A DNA stretch of 64,000 nt from Nautilus pompilius. Lineage: Eukaryota > Mollusca > Cephalopoda > Nautilida > Nautilidae. The notes under the pieces are model-generated. The model saw nothing but the letters and a program-made list of their open reading frames with translations. It was not told where the DNA came from and did not search any database. This document shows, piece by piece, positions 11,940 through 22,268 of this stretch (position 1 is the first letter of the stretch; each line of letters starts with the position of its first letter). The position numbers were made by a program, and so were the translations under genes. The stretch is from positions 310,001 through 374,000 of the forward strand of contig JACATO010000598.1 of NCBI GenBank assembly GCA_018389105.1, given 5' to 3'.

Positions 11940-13100
11940 ATTAGTATTTAGTATATGAGCCCTCTGCTTTATATAGAACAGGACACCTTGTTTCATGCTA
12001 CCATACAGATTATCAACGTATGACTATAAACTGCTGTTCCAAATATCCTGTAAATCTTTCCACAATTTATACAAGGTAGTTTGTTTGGTTTGACTTCCTC
12101 AGTAGCTTTATAAACCCATATAGCCTCAATAATATTCACATCGGGACTTTGTGCAGGCTGGGGCAACTTTGTGAGTGTTCCATCTACCTCTTTATGTTAC
12201 ATATAGATTTTCACCACATTGACTGTATGCTTGGGGTCATTGTCATGTTGAAAGATGAACTCTACCAAATAAGATGTCTTCCTGAGGGAATGTCATGATG
12301 GATGAGAATCTGCTTGTACCTGTCATCAGTCGGTATACTTTTGATTTGATGCAAATCTGACACTTTGCTAATATGCAATTCACACTTATATTGATCTACT
12401 TCCATGCTTCACTGTAGCTGTTGTACACTGACTGTTATACTGCTCCCTGGTACACCTTCAAACAAAGTGCCATTGATCATCACCAAGTAGTTAAAATTTT
12501 GACTTGCTTGTAAAGACTTCTTCCAAGCTCGGCCAACTTACCTTTTCATTTCTGCTGTCCATTTAAGCCTTATCATTTGGTTGCCTATCCTCAGCAAAGT
12601 TTTTTGGACAGTTGCACATCTATTAAGATACTTTGCACTAATGTTTATCATACTGCTCTTGAAGAAATTTTCACACCCATACTTGCAACTAGGTCAGTTG
12701 TAAGATCCTCACTGGTTTGTCATCTATCATGTAGAGAACATACTCTGAGTACCTAATATCACTTTTAGAGAGTTTGGGCTTTATTCCTTGACTGCATTTA
12801 TTGTCAACAATAGCAATTGTGTGTATACAACTTAGTCTTGCATTCAGATACTTTTGAAACAAAGTTGGGCTGCAATCTGCCACATGTAGTAGTCTTCACT
12901 AGCTAAGACATTGATTTCTATACACTTGTCAGGTGATATTTCCTTCCCAGAAACTGTTGTGATCAACACACTATAATGCTCTCATTGCCTACACTTTTAT
13001 AGTCTTGCAGTTTGTGGCACTTTCTAATTAATCCACATGACTGTTCTATAAAGCATTTTCATTTGTACCCATGAGATGTGATTCTATCACGTGTAAATTG
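11940..13100 (-). pseudogene. Ancient Tc1-like transposase remnant
   Basis: Read on the minus strand with many stops and shifts, the order of Tc1 landmarks is intact: KPKLSKSDIRYSEYVLYMID (12720-12800, the GRP-K-L linker and second helix-turn-helix), CTTATVKHGS near 12420, a NDPKHTVNVVKIYM motif near 12220, then QPAQSPDVNIIEAIWVY near 12130, which holds the third catalytic acid. It ends near 11950. The subfamily differs from the elements at 5.8 kb and 7.9 kb. I could not define terminal repeats. Confidence 0.65.
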
Positions 13101-14243
13101 AAATTTTATACCCAGTTTTTCCAGCGTGTGTGCACTTTAAGATAATTGTGTATTGGTTACTTTGTGTCCATTTTCTTACATGCTGCTTTGGAAATGTACC
13201 TGAATACATGCTCACTTGACTAATAGAAAATGGAAGATCAGACTTGGGCTGATAAAACCAATAATCTGAGAAATAACATCTACAGAGTTTAATCAAAATT
13301 AGTCAGCTGTGGGTATTGATCCTGCTAAAGGCAATTCAAAGCTCTCAGACAGGAACTAAAAGTTTTCAGATATCACTGATCATGAATTAAAAAAATTAAA
13401 TTATCTATACTTTGTTTTCAGTGCTTGTACTTTTTTTTTTTTTTTTAGATTTAAATGTCAGATTCCCTTATTTAAAAAAAAAAGTTTGCATAGAAAGTTG
13501 ATATTCCTTGTGTAATGTGAATTCACTGACATTATTTTTCTCCCTAAGTCAATGTTGAATAATGAAAAAGATAGATCTCAGAAATTTTAAAAAAAAAATT
13601 TTTTTTTAGCTTCTGACATCTGACAATTAACTGCTTCAAAACTATTCATTAACATCTAGTATTTACAAACAAATCAATCAATAAATAATAATAAAGACCA
13701 GAGTTTTAATAATAAAAATAAGTAAAAATATAAAGTCAACTTGCACTATGTAAAGCTCATTTAACAGTGTTTATTCGATAGACACCTATCTTTAAATGCT
13801 AAGCTTCAAGGGGAATAAATGCAGAGAAATCTTTAAGGCGACCCTTTGTTTCTTGTTATAAAAGACTGCAAATTCAATACATAAACAGCAATATAAAAAA
13901 CACAAAACAAAACAGAATATTAGTGATAAGTTATTTACTTTATAAAGATAATATTCTGACTTTCCTGCTAATGATTTTAAATGATATTTGAAGACTTCTA
14001 ACAAAAATCACAGAATGAAAAACAAAAAACATGCTGCATAGGCCTAATGCATCAAGGTGCTTGTTAACTGGTGTAGTTACACTAAACCATGTTATATATT
14101 GCCCCCTTTTGTACGCGGTCATGCACGCGCACACACCTGCACAAACGTGTGGCACGTCCGCCTGGGACATGGTCTACTAAGAGTCATGATTTAAAAAAAA
14201 AAAAAAAAAACCCAAAGAGGCAAAAACACGTGTTAGTATATAC
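13100..14243. other. AT-rich stretch before exon 5; no gene seen
   Basis: Unstructured AT-rich DNA with A/T homopolymers (near 13431-13446 and 14192-14210). A short CpG- and CA-containing patch lies at 14110-14170. If exon 5 is spliced, the 14192-14210 run is intron sequence just past its donor. Confidence 0.5.
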
Positions 14244-14636
14244 CCGGTCATCTTTGCAATGGGTGTCTTCTTTTGTTTCCCCTTTTTCTGGTCAGGAGAG
14301 TCTTTATCGGAGGCAGATGCTTTCCGTTCAAAAAAAGAGCTGAGAATTGCGATTTTGGAGATTGCAAACGAGGCCTTCTTCGACTGGCTAGCCAGGGCCA
14401 CTGGAGTAGTAATGCGCCGCCCTGGCGTCACCGGACTCAGATTAGGGTTCTTTGCAGGGCTGCTTTTCTTCCCGCTGCTTCTCCGATCAAGAGTCATGCT
14501 TGTGGTGATGCTTTTAACAAACTGAGACGGGACATCTGAAGACAAGTGACCATGCTGGCTCACAGTGGGCAGCAGTTTCTGGTTTACGACAAAGTCAAGG
14601 GGGTCTGTCTTGGTCTTCTTCGCCTCCTTCATTTTG
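14244..14636 (-). CDS. SNRK: Probable SNRK exon 5: basic Ser/Lys-rich tail segment
   Basis: An open stretch of about 130 codons in a GC-richer island on the same strand, 914 bp downstream of exon 4. The acceptor that keeps phase is TTTTGAAG|CAAAATG, giving Arg-Lys-Met-Lys-Glu-Ala. The more usual-looking CTACAG 33 bases upstream would hit a stop. The protein is rich in Ser, Lys and Pro (SSGKKSSPAKNPNLSPVTPG), like the low-complexity tail of animal SNRK, but I see no diagnostic motif, so membership rests on phase, strand and position. I end it at ATGACCGG|GTATAT, a weak donor. Without splicing there the frame runs through a phenylalanine homopolymer to a stop at 14177-14179, which would make this the last exon. 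Confidence 0.7.
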
Positions 14637-15550
14637 CTTCAAAATTCGAGAAGAATTTTAAGGACTAAAATTCTGTAGGTTTCAAGATTAAAATATATGC
14701 ATTAAAAAAAAAAATGGAGAAAGACAGTAACAGCCATACATATAAACGAAGGAAGGACGGCTTTATACTTGATGGTATCGCTTAAAACATAACCTTTGAT
14801 CTTAAAGGTACAAAAAGGTGGAAGGGGTATTTTTATTTTTAAAAAAAAGGAAAAACATGTTTATTGGAAAATAAAATTCAAAACTGTTTGGCATTAAAAG
14901 CTTGAACCATAAAAATGGCACAGATACAAACAAATGTACTTTAACAGAGAGAGAGTTATTCAGAAATATGTGAGAGTTAATCTCTGAAAGGAAGAGGAAA
15001 AGAAAACACATCCTGACTACCTGCAGTGATTAAAGCTGAACTAATACTGGCTGGATAAGCAGTTTCAAAAGATGTTTAAAACCTAAATAACGAGATTCCA
15101 GCCAAAAATAGCTTCCAACTATCGCCAGAGTTCATTCAATAGTCAGACCCTCTTTCAAAAATGATGTTAATTTTCAGTTCTATGTTTCAGATGATGTTTC
15201 TTCTAGCTTGGTTTGTAACATATTACAGTTTGATTGTATAGCTAAATGTACCTTACAAGACAATTACAATAAAATTATTGACACTAACTGATAAAAGATC
15301 AATGATGATAGCATTAAACAATTTTCTTTTTGATTTTTTTTGGGGGGGGTGGTGAGAGGTTTCATAAACAGCAGGTACTAAAACCAAGAAAAGGAAAGTA
15401 CCAAGTCTAATTATTTCCTAGAATCTGTGTACTTAAAGAAAGTTTAACTGATGTTTTATATCGCAAACATTGGCTTTCATCTATGTAGGTATAGATATTT
15501 CTTTAATTTTCTAAAGCCTAACCAACAAGGACAAAACAAATAAAACCTAC
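14637..15550 (-). other. SNRK intron 4
   Basis: 914 bp from the GTAGGT donor of exon 4 to the inferred GAAG acceptor of exon 5. AT-rich with a short G-run near 15342. I see no gene or mobile element in it. Confidence 0.65.
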
Positions 15551-15733
15551 CGAGGAGAGAGAGCCAAAGGTTCCAGGTACGGCTTTCCATCTGGTGCAGC
15601 GGAGTTTTTCCGAATATGGGACAATGCTTCAGCATTGTGTGCTTTGCTTTCCAGCAACTGCTTCTTTAGCCGCCGCTCCACGAGCAGGTAGTAAGTAGCT
15701 GCTATGTGGTCGTAGGCATTTCTGTCAAGTGAC
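15551..15733 (-). CDS. SNRK: SNRK exon 4: rest of the UBA-like segment
   Basis: This 183-bp exon is bounded by TTGTAG on the acceptor side and CTCCTCG|GTAGGT on the donor side. The first base completes Gln, then SLDRNAYDHIAATYYLLVER continues directly from exon 3 and matches the third helix of the UBA-like domain in SNRK (a D/N-R-x-Y-x-H-I-x-A-T-Y-x-L-L pattern). After RRLKKQLLESK the sequence diverges (AHNAEALSHIRKNSAAPDGK, then PYLEPLALSP), as expected for the poorly conserved tail. It ends two bases into a codon. It is not in the longer open-frame set because it is short and bounded by stops; the phase fit and homology make it secure. Confidence 0.92.
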
Positions 15734-15734
15734 C

Positions 15735-15800
15735 TACAACATTTTTAAAAATACAAAAAAATAAATAAATAAATAAATAAATAAGCTGCTGCTGCTGCAG
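15735..15800 (+). repeat. (AAAT)n followed by (CTG)n microsatellite
   Basis: About seven AAAT units (15755-15784), then GCTGCTGCTGCTGCAG, just inside the 3' end of SNRK intron 3 (immediately upstream of the exon 4 acceptor). Confidence 0.8.
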
Positions 15801-16224
15801 AAAACAGAGTGCATTTTCAGCACATCCTCACTTTAATAAAAATACAGTGCCTTGTTTTCAAGAAATGGGATTTATAATATGATGCAGAAATTGTACATTT
15901 GTTGTCAAGCATGGTAACAAAGAGTAAACAAGAATAAAGGATTTAATGAGGGAAGTCATCAGATAGGCAGTGCAAAGTTTCTGTCTGGTTTTTGTTTTGT
16001 GCAGCATAGAAATTTGCTACCATGAATAGCTACAAAAGAATTGAATAAATGGAAAGTATACATAAATAAGTGGCTATGAAATAAATTTTGTTTCAGAGTT
16101 CTACCACAAAGTGTCATTGTGCCCTGAGCTAAACAAGACAGACCATGCCTTAGGCTTGCTGGACAGAGACCTCTCCGAAAGAAAAAGTCGCAACTCAGGT
16201 GGACGCAAACATATCCTTCATAAG

Positions 16225-16430
16225 TCACATAATCGGGGCAGCCATACACAGTGGGGTTATACTACTATACTGCCGAGGCGGAGGGCTCCATTTGGCATAC
16301 ATCCCTGGCATGGTTTCTTCCCAATTTTCTTCATCAGCTAGTCATGTGGGTTTCCTCTCACATCTAAAAATGAAAAGCACTAATAGGAATTTCGGGCCCA
16401 TTTTGGTACAAAATGGGCAGCACACTCTAA
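16225..16430 (+). repeat. tRNA-derived SINE copy (diverged)
   Basis: Shares with the copies at 38.1 kb and 43.9 kb the body GCATACATCCCTGGCATGGT, TTCTTCATCAGCTAGTC, GGGTTTCCTCTCACATC and CACTAATAGGAA. The head near 16240-16290 is a decayed form of the tRNA-like start (…TACTACTATACTGCC…). It lies in SNRK intron 3. Confidence 0.5.
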
Positions 16431-16908
16431 TGAATAACCACAACTCTAGGCTCCCTTACCAGAGTGGTATCCAGAAAGGTGATCTCTCTCCAAAATTTCT
16501 TTTTTATCTGTTATGAATTAATAATATACCTAACCTGTTCTGATGTAGCAACAAGACCAATAGTTTGGATATGTCATCTATAAAATTCCTCCTTAACAGC
16601 TACTCAGAATGCATTAATGACTAAGATTGGTCAATATAAGGTGCAGGAGGCCTGACTGACTTAGCAGCATTATCACACATGTACAATTTGCACAGTATAT
16701 GGATTATATTACAGATTTTGAACTAATGGTTTCTCAGGAGTCATAATTCACTGTCATCAATGCATGAGTTGTTATCAACATTGATTTTTGTAGTCATGTA
16801 GTAATTCTAATTCTTTCTCAACAGTGACAGACTGCATCCAAAATTCCAGCACAACAATGCCCACCTCCAGACTACAAGCCTCTATGTGGAAAAATATGCG
16901 CCAATCTA

Positions 16909-18169
16909 TTAGGTCATTACAAACGTTTTGTCGGTTTTTATATTATGTTAATTTGAGGTTCATTTTTTTATTTTTTTACATGCCTCTGAAGGTGAATGTA
17001 GATAAGTTATATATAATTTTGTAGCATGGCATACATTATGCAAATCCTACCTTTTTAAACATTATAAAATGGATATTTGTTCAGGGTCCTGAGTGAAGCA
17101 TGGGTAGAAACGTTTTTCATGCCATTTTGCTTTATGAGTTCAAACCAGGCCACAAAGTGAGCGAGGCGACTCTTAACATTATGCAACCATGGGATGAGGA
17201 CACAGAAAATGAGTGCACAGTACAACAATGGTTTGCAAAATTTCGATCAGGAGAGGCAAGCCTCAAAGATAAGGAATGTAGCAGATATCCTTCCAGCTGT
17301 GAAGATGATCCAAGAAAAATAGTGCGATAAATTGATGGAGAGCTTAACGTAAGCACTGCAACTGTCCCCTGGCATCTTGACACAATCGGAGAGGTGAAAA
17401 GGCTTGACAAGTGGGTGCATCACAAGCTGAATGAACAACAACAAAAATCATTGATTGGATCTGCTCTTCACTTGTCATAAGAAACAGAAACGGCCCATTT
17501 CTTGACCGAATCATTACATGTGATGAAAAATGTATCCTTTAGGACAATTGCAAATGATCAGCGCAGTGACTCTACAAAGACAAGGCGCCTAACCACATTC
17601 CAAAACCCAGCCTCCACCCAAAGAAGTTCATGGTCGCTGTCTGATGGACTGCAACTGGTGCCACCCACTATAACTTCTTGCAGCCTGGTGAAGCCTTCAC
17701 AGCTGAAAGGTACTGTCATGAAATAATGTTGTTCATCAGAAACTCTCCCAAAGACAGCCGGTATTGGCGAATCGAAGAGGCCAAATCCTGCTCTACGACA
17801 ATGCTCAGCCTCATGCTGCTAAAATGACTCTTCAAAAACTGAACACATTGGGGTATGAATCCTCCCTCAACTAGCCTATTCACCAGACCTTTCTCCCACA
17901 GACTGCCACCTTTTCAAACACCTTCCTCTGTATGAAATCCTTCTCCAACCAAGCAGCATATGAAACTGCCTTCCAGCAGTTTATCAACTCCAGAAATCCA
18001 GATTTTTTTCAAAATGATATAATTGTGCTTGTAACTCGTTGGCAGAAGTGTATTGATTGTAATGGAAGTTACTCTGATTAATAAACTTCACATTCAGCAT
18101 TGATATTAAGTTTCATTGTTGCGGTTTTAAAAAAACAAACAAACCAACAAAACTTTTGTAACAACCTAA
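16909..18169 (+). mobile_element. Mariner element, old copy
   Basis: A 1,261-bp element with ends TTAGGTCATTACAAACGTTT and, reversed, TTAGGTTGTTACAAAAGTTT. TA precedes the left end; the right flank has lost it. The TTAGGTTG-type ends and the gene place it with classical mariners. Confidence 0.85.
17100..18080 (+). pseudogene. Mariner transposase, heavily mutated
   Basis: Plus-strand remains include AILLYEFKPGHKVSEATLNI, CTVQQWFAKFRSGEASLKDK (N-terminal helix-turn-helix) and a SRYPSS linker, then WVHHKLNEQQ, FLDRIITCDEKC (first catalytic Asp), YDNAQPHAAKMTLQKLNTLG (second) and SPDLSPTDCHLF (third), ending WQKCIDCNGSYSD near 18080. Several stops and frame changes, so no product is possible. 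Confidence 0.85.
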
Positions 18170-18329
18170 TGGATTTCCCGATCTCAACTCTATTAAGCAC
18201 AGTATTCATCTCTTAGGAGCTTGCCACAATCTGCAACTGGCCATCAGAGCACATGCTATAGCAAGAAGTGACCAAACCAGGTGCTGGCTTACTGGACACC
18301 TGGTATCATGTAATGTTATCATTCTGAGA

Positions 18330-20528
18330 ACAATGAACTTTGTTGTTATGAGTGAATAATGTTCAAGTTTCGTATCTGCCAATTTTCACCTGTCTCTTGC
18401 AAATGCTTAATATATCAAAGTCAATATAAATAGATTTTGCATTTTTTAAGTGTTTGAGTTATCTATATCAACTGTATTTAGAAAACAGAAGCAGGAATTT
18501 AGTGATATACAGAAACAAGGGGTAATCATCATCCCTTGTAAAATTGTATATGCCTAAGTGTATCAATTAAAAACTTTTTTTAATAAAAATAAGGTGTTAT
18601 TCATAAAATACAATAAATTTAATGTTTAGTGATAAAAAGAACTCTCCTCTGAAAAAAAAGAAGTTGATATATTGTAATTAACAACAAATTTAGCCTATTT
18701 AGCCTAGCATTCTCAGCTCTGTTTAAGAATAGAATTTTTATAACAATCTTTAATACTGATTCAAAGAAATGTAATTATTTCTGTCCTCCTCACTCTTAAT
18801 TAGTTGGTCTGCTCTGGTGATGCACAGTATCAAAAGCTTTTAAATAAGAATGGTTCCATGGCAAGATAATGCCCCAAATAAATGGATCTGATGACTTTCT
18901 TTATGTACACAATATTGATTATCTTTGAAACCATAAAGATATCAAACGATCTAAAATTACTACCACGAAAGGGCATTCCTGACATTTGCCATCTTCTAAA
19001 AATGATTAGATTGCATCAGAAAAATTCTGCTCGGTGAGCCAGTAGATAGCAGGTGGCTAGTCATAGAAACTACTTCTCAGTGAGTTAGCTGGTCCCATTT
19101 TAGATACAAGCATGCACTTTTGTTGAAATAATCCCTATTCATTCATAGGGACATACATTTTTAGTTTAAAAAATAAATAAGAGACAGGTAGAATTTATGT
19201 CAGCAAAATGGAGTTGGCAAAAAAATGAATACAAAAGAGTTGGGGTTGTTTGATCTCAGCGGCAACAGTAACAAGGAAATGTTTTGTTTGTACTTGCTAG
19301 ATAATGTTTAATCTTTGTACTCCACGCCATCATTATAATTTGAGTTTGTTTCATACTTTAATTTGCTTCTGATAAAACTATCATCAGAATATATTAGTCC
19401 TATCCACTGCTTCCTAAGTCATATATTATGATGTAAGAAACAGTGCTGCTCAAAATTGCAATTAGTTACAGGTTAATTTTAGGCATGAATCAGTAAATAG
19501 AAACTTGGCTGCAACCAGTTGTAGCATATACTACAACATGTTACATGCAAAGATAGTTAAAACCTTTCTTTCCGGTAATGGTTTTACACTTTAGTAAGTT
19601 AAACTCTGCCATACAGACAACTGCAAATGTAAAACGAAGGTAATGTCATACACTTGTGGCTACAAACTGCTGCTGGAGGATGAATGTAATACTTTGTTCA
19701 ATCAGCTATGGATGAGTATATTGGGTCTGCATATATTAACACACAGTTCCAAACTTCTCTTTTACTTGCATATGCTTTTATCTCTTGGAAAAGCCACTTT
19801 TAAAATTAAGGTTAATATTAAGTTAAATAATAATACATATATTGTGTGTAGTATTTAAAACACTATTTCATTAGGGAAGTTTAATTTTAAAAAAAAAAGA
19901 AGTAGTAATTTCTTTGTTTGGGCAATTTACACTAGCTACCATTGCTTTGTTTTTCTTATTATGGTTTATATCTTTTACAGGGCTGTTGATTTTTTTTTTA
20001 TTTTGTAATTATAAAAAGATTTGTTTAAAAATAAAAATATTAAACTGCACAGTGTGCGCGCGTGCCTGTCTGTCTGTCTGTCTGAGAGAGAAGGCGCATG
20101 CCCTACAGTGGAAAAAAAGTTAAATAATGTTGTTGTTTTTAAATTGCTGAAATGAATTTTAAAACAAAAAAAAAAACAGTGCACATTGGCAAGTTACAAA
20201 ATATCAAAGAACTGAGACAGCTACAGAAAAATCCATTATTCACCACAGAAAGCAGGAGTTAATCTGATGGAACTGACAATGGATTGAAGGTTTTTGAAAC
20301 CACACATTTTTTTTTAAAACTCGCTGGCCTTTACATAATTTCTACTTTGTTAACCTAATCCCAACTAAGATACCCAGAAAACAACTCTCTAAACATTACA
20401 AATCTTTGCCCATTTAAGTACAAAACCTTTTTTTTTAAAGTGCATTTTAATTCTGCAACTTTTGCAGAATGATACCATTACTGAAAGTATTTCAGCAGTT
20501 GGAGGGAAGCAAAAGAATTATTTCTTAC
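18330..20528 (-). other. Right part of SNRK intron 3; no gene seen
   Basis: AT-rich. Contains a short (CTGT)n at 20066-20083 next to GTGCGCGCGTG, and A/T runs. The small open frames at 19643-20184 have low-complexity hydrophobic translations and no family signature. Confidence 0.55.
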
Positions 20529-20738
20529 TGAAGAATCTCATCCTTGGTAGCAATGTGTCCATCAACCATCTTCTCCATAACATAGGCATGGTCCTCTTCA
20601 GACAGTTGTTCCTTAGACACTAGTGGGAGGTACAACGCCATCGATGAAGTCTCACCTGTCTGTAACCATCCATGGCTAATTATATCTTCTAATGAGGCTC
20701 GCCGATTGGGTTCTCGTATAAGCATACAAGAAATTAAA
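20529..20738 (-). CDS. SNRK: SNRK exon 3: end of kinase domain, start of UBA-like region
   Basis: This 210-bp exon begins after CTTTCAG. Its first base completes a Ser codon, followed by LISCMLIREPNRRASLEDI and SHGWLQTG, the final kinase helices (subdomain XI, with the invariant Arg in NRRAS). It then reads MALYLPLVSKEQLSEEDHAY and MVDGHIATKDEIL, the linker and first helix of the UBA-like segment that follows the kinase domain in SNRK and other AMPK relatives. The donor is CTTCA|GTAAGA, leaving two bases of the next codon. The frame appears to continue one more residue (Q) to a stop, but that is the GTAAGA donor read through. Confidence 0.93.
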
Positions 20739-21881
20739 CTGAAAGTTTAAAAAATTTCTTTAAATAAATTTCAAAAATCACTAGTTACTTCAAACCTCAC
20801 TTGTGTAGTGCTACTCATTCACAGACAAAAAAACCCATCTCAATCTGCATCAAAGATCAGAAAAAGAAAAACACAGTACTTGTAAAACTCCATATAAAGT
20901 CAGAATTATGTTATTAGGGGAATCTGAACAATTGGCCTCTATAACAGTAAACAATATTCTTAAGATGCATTAAAAATTCTTTAGATTAAATAGTCTCCCA
21001 ACAGACAGGCAAAGGTATGAAAATGATGAAAGCTTTCATAGTTTGCTCTGGTTTAATTAACAATCAGAGCAATACATCATCAGTTTCTGGCAGTGCAGCC
21101 GCCCAGCTCCCAACTGCCAAGTATAAACATTCACTGGCCCTGCTTTTAAACTGGTCTATGTACTCACTATTAGCAATTATGGCAGAGCTAACTTCTGTTA
21201 GTTTTCAGGCTGATAACCAATATATTTAAGCATTTACACATCCAAATCAACTTTAAAACTCTACCTCCTGCTACTCTGCAGAAATAGGGAAGAGAATTTA
21301 ACTAAAATCAAGTTATTTTGGTTTTATGTTGATGTCTTTACTTCAACCCAGAGATAGCAATGCACTTTTCATTTAAAAATTTAATTAAAATAATGCTAAG
21401 TAATGTTTTCCGTTTCCTATTTGAATGACATCCAGAAACTGCTTAAGGTTTCAGTTAACATGAGTGGGTTGACAATGGAGAAAAAAAACAACAAATTTTT
21501 GATAACAGAATTATAAATGAATGGAATAATGTTGTCAACAATGGTGTTTAATACCATTAAATAGCATATTTAAGTTTAAAAAATAAACATTTTGATAAGC
21601 ATTTCTTTTCTATGGAAGCCAAATAGCTTCCTGCTTCCTTGTTAATGATTTAACTAGATTTAAGTATTGTATGCAAAATTCCACTTTTAGTCGGAATACA
21701 AAATTCTAACAGATCTCCTCCCAATAAATTCCATTTCTGGCAGTAATTGTGTAGTTTTTAGATTTCTTATTCAACACAGTGACCAGAAATAAAAAGCAAG
21801 TAGATATAAATAGTTTCTCCCCGTGGAAACCCACATCTGAAATCTTAATGTTCTTTAAAATAAAAGCAGTAACATACTTAC
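20739..21881 (-). other. SNRK intron 2
   Basis: 1,143 bp, AT-rich, GTAAGT to TTTCAG. I see no recognisable element in it; the small open frame at 21017-21229 on the plus strand has no family signature. Confidence 0.85.
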
Positions 21882-22023
21882 CTTTTGCACTCTTGTGATA
21901 TATGGTTTGGCAGATTGTATTTACAGTCCATGATCATTGTCAAAGTCTCACTATCATTTGCCTCATGAAAAGGAGGTGTACCACAAACAAACATATATAA
22001 AATCACACCTAAACTCCACACAT
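21882..22023 (-). CDS. SNRK: SNRK exon 2: kinase C-lobe
   Basis: This 142-bp exon follows exon 1 in phase. The acceptor reads GTTACAG|ATGTGTGG on the minus strand, and exon 1's last base plus AT gives Asp199, restoring the D-V-W-S-L-G-V-I motif of kinase subdomain IX. It continues through [15 protein letters not shown] and [13 protein letters not shown] to ECK, close to animal SNRK. The donor is AAAAG|GTAAGT, ending two bases into a codon. It is separated from exon 1 by a 31.5-kb intron and has no start of its own. It is too short to stand out as an open frame; I found it by translating the minus strand and matching the family. Confidence 0.93.
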
Positions 22024-22268
22024 CTGTAACGAAAGGTAAAATATTTACTACAATTTGACAAGAGAAAAACCAAACAAGATTTTGGGATGCAAAATTTTTT
22101 TTAGATCAATTTGATAAAATTTTCTCATTCTGTTCACACAAGTTAGAGGTTATAAATTATCATTCTCTTAACAACACAGTTAGATATTCTGGTGCCACTT
22201 TTTAAGTGATGAAATCTTCAGAAAGTTTGCTGTAGGGGGGGAGTGAATTGAAAATTCCAAGGGGTCCA

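Larger units (their letters stand above)
16560..18330 (+). pseudogene. Ancient Tc1-like transposase interrupted by a mariner
   Basis: Just left of the mariner at 16909 the plus strand reads KFQHNNAHLQTTSLYVEKYA, the second-Asp motif of IS630/Tc1 transposases. Just right of 18169 it reads GFPDLNSIKHSIHLLGACHN, the (W)P-SPDLNPIEH-WD-LG motif that normally follows about 30 residues later. The mariner therefore sits inside this older gene. Both halves have stops; the outer limits are approximate. Confidence 0.6.

Noticed and set aside
13792-14170. Further SNRK exons in minus-strand frames left of exon 5
   Set aside because: Translations are AT-driven and match no SNRK segment.
14177-14243. Coding extension of exon 5 with a Phe run
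   Set aside because: Probably intron read-through across a T-run beyond a donor; kept only as an alternative.
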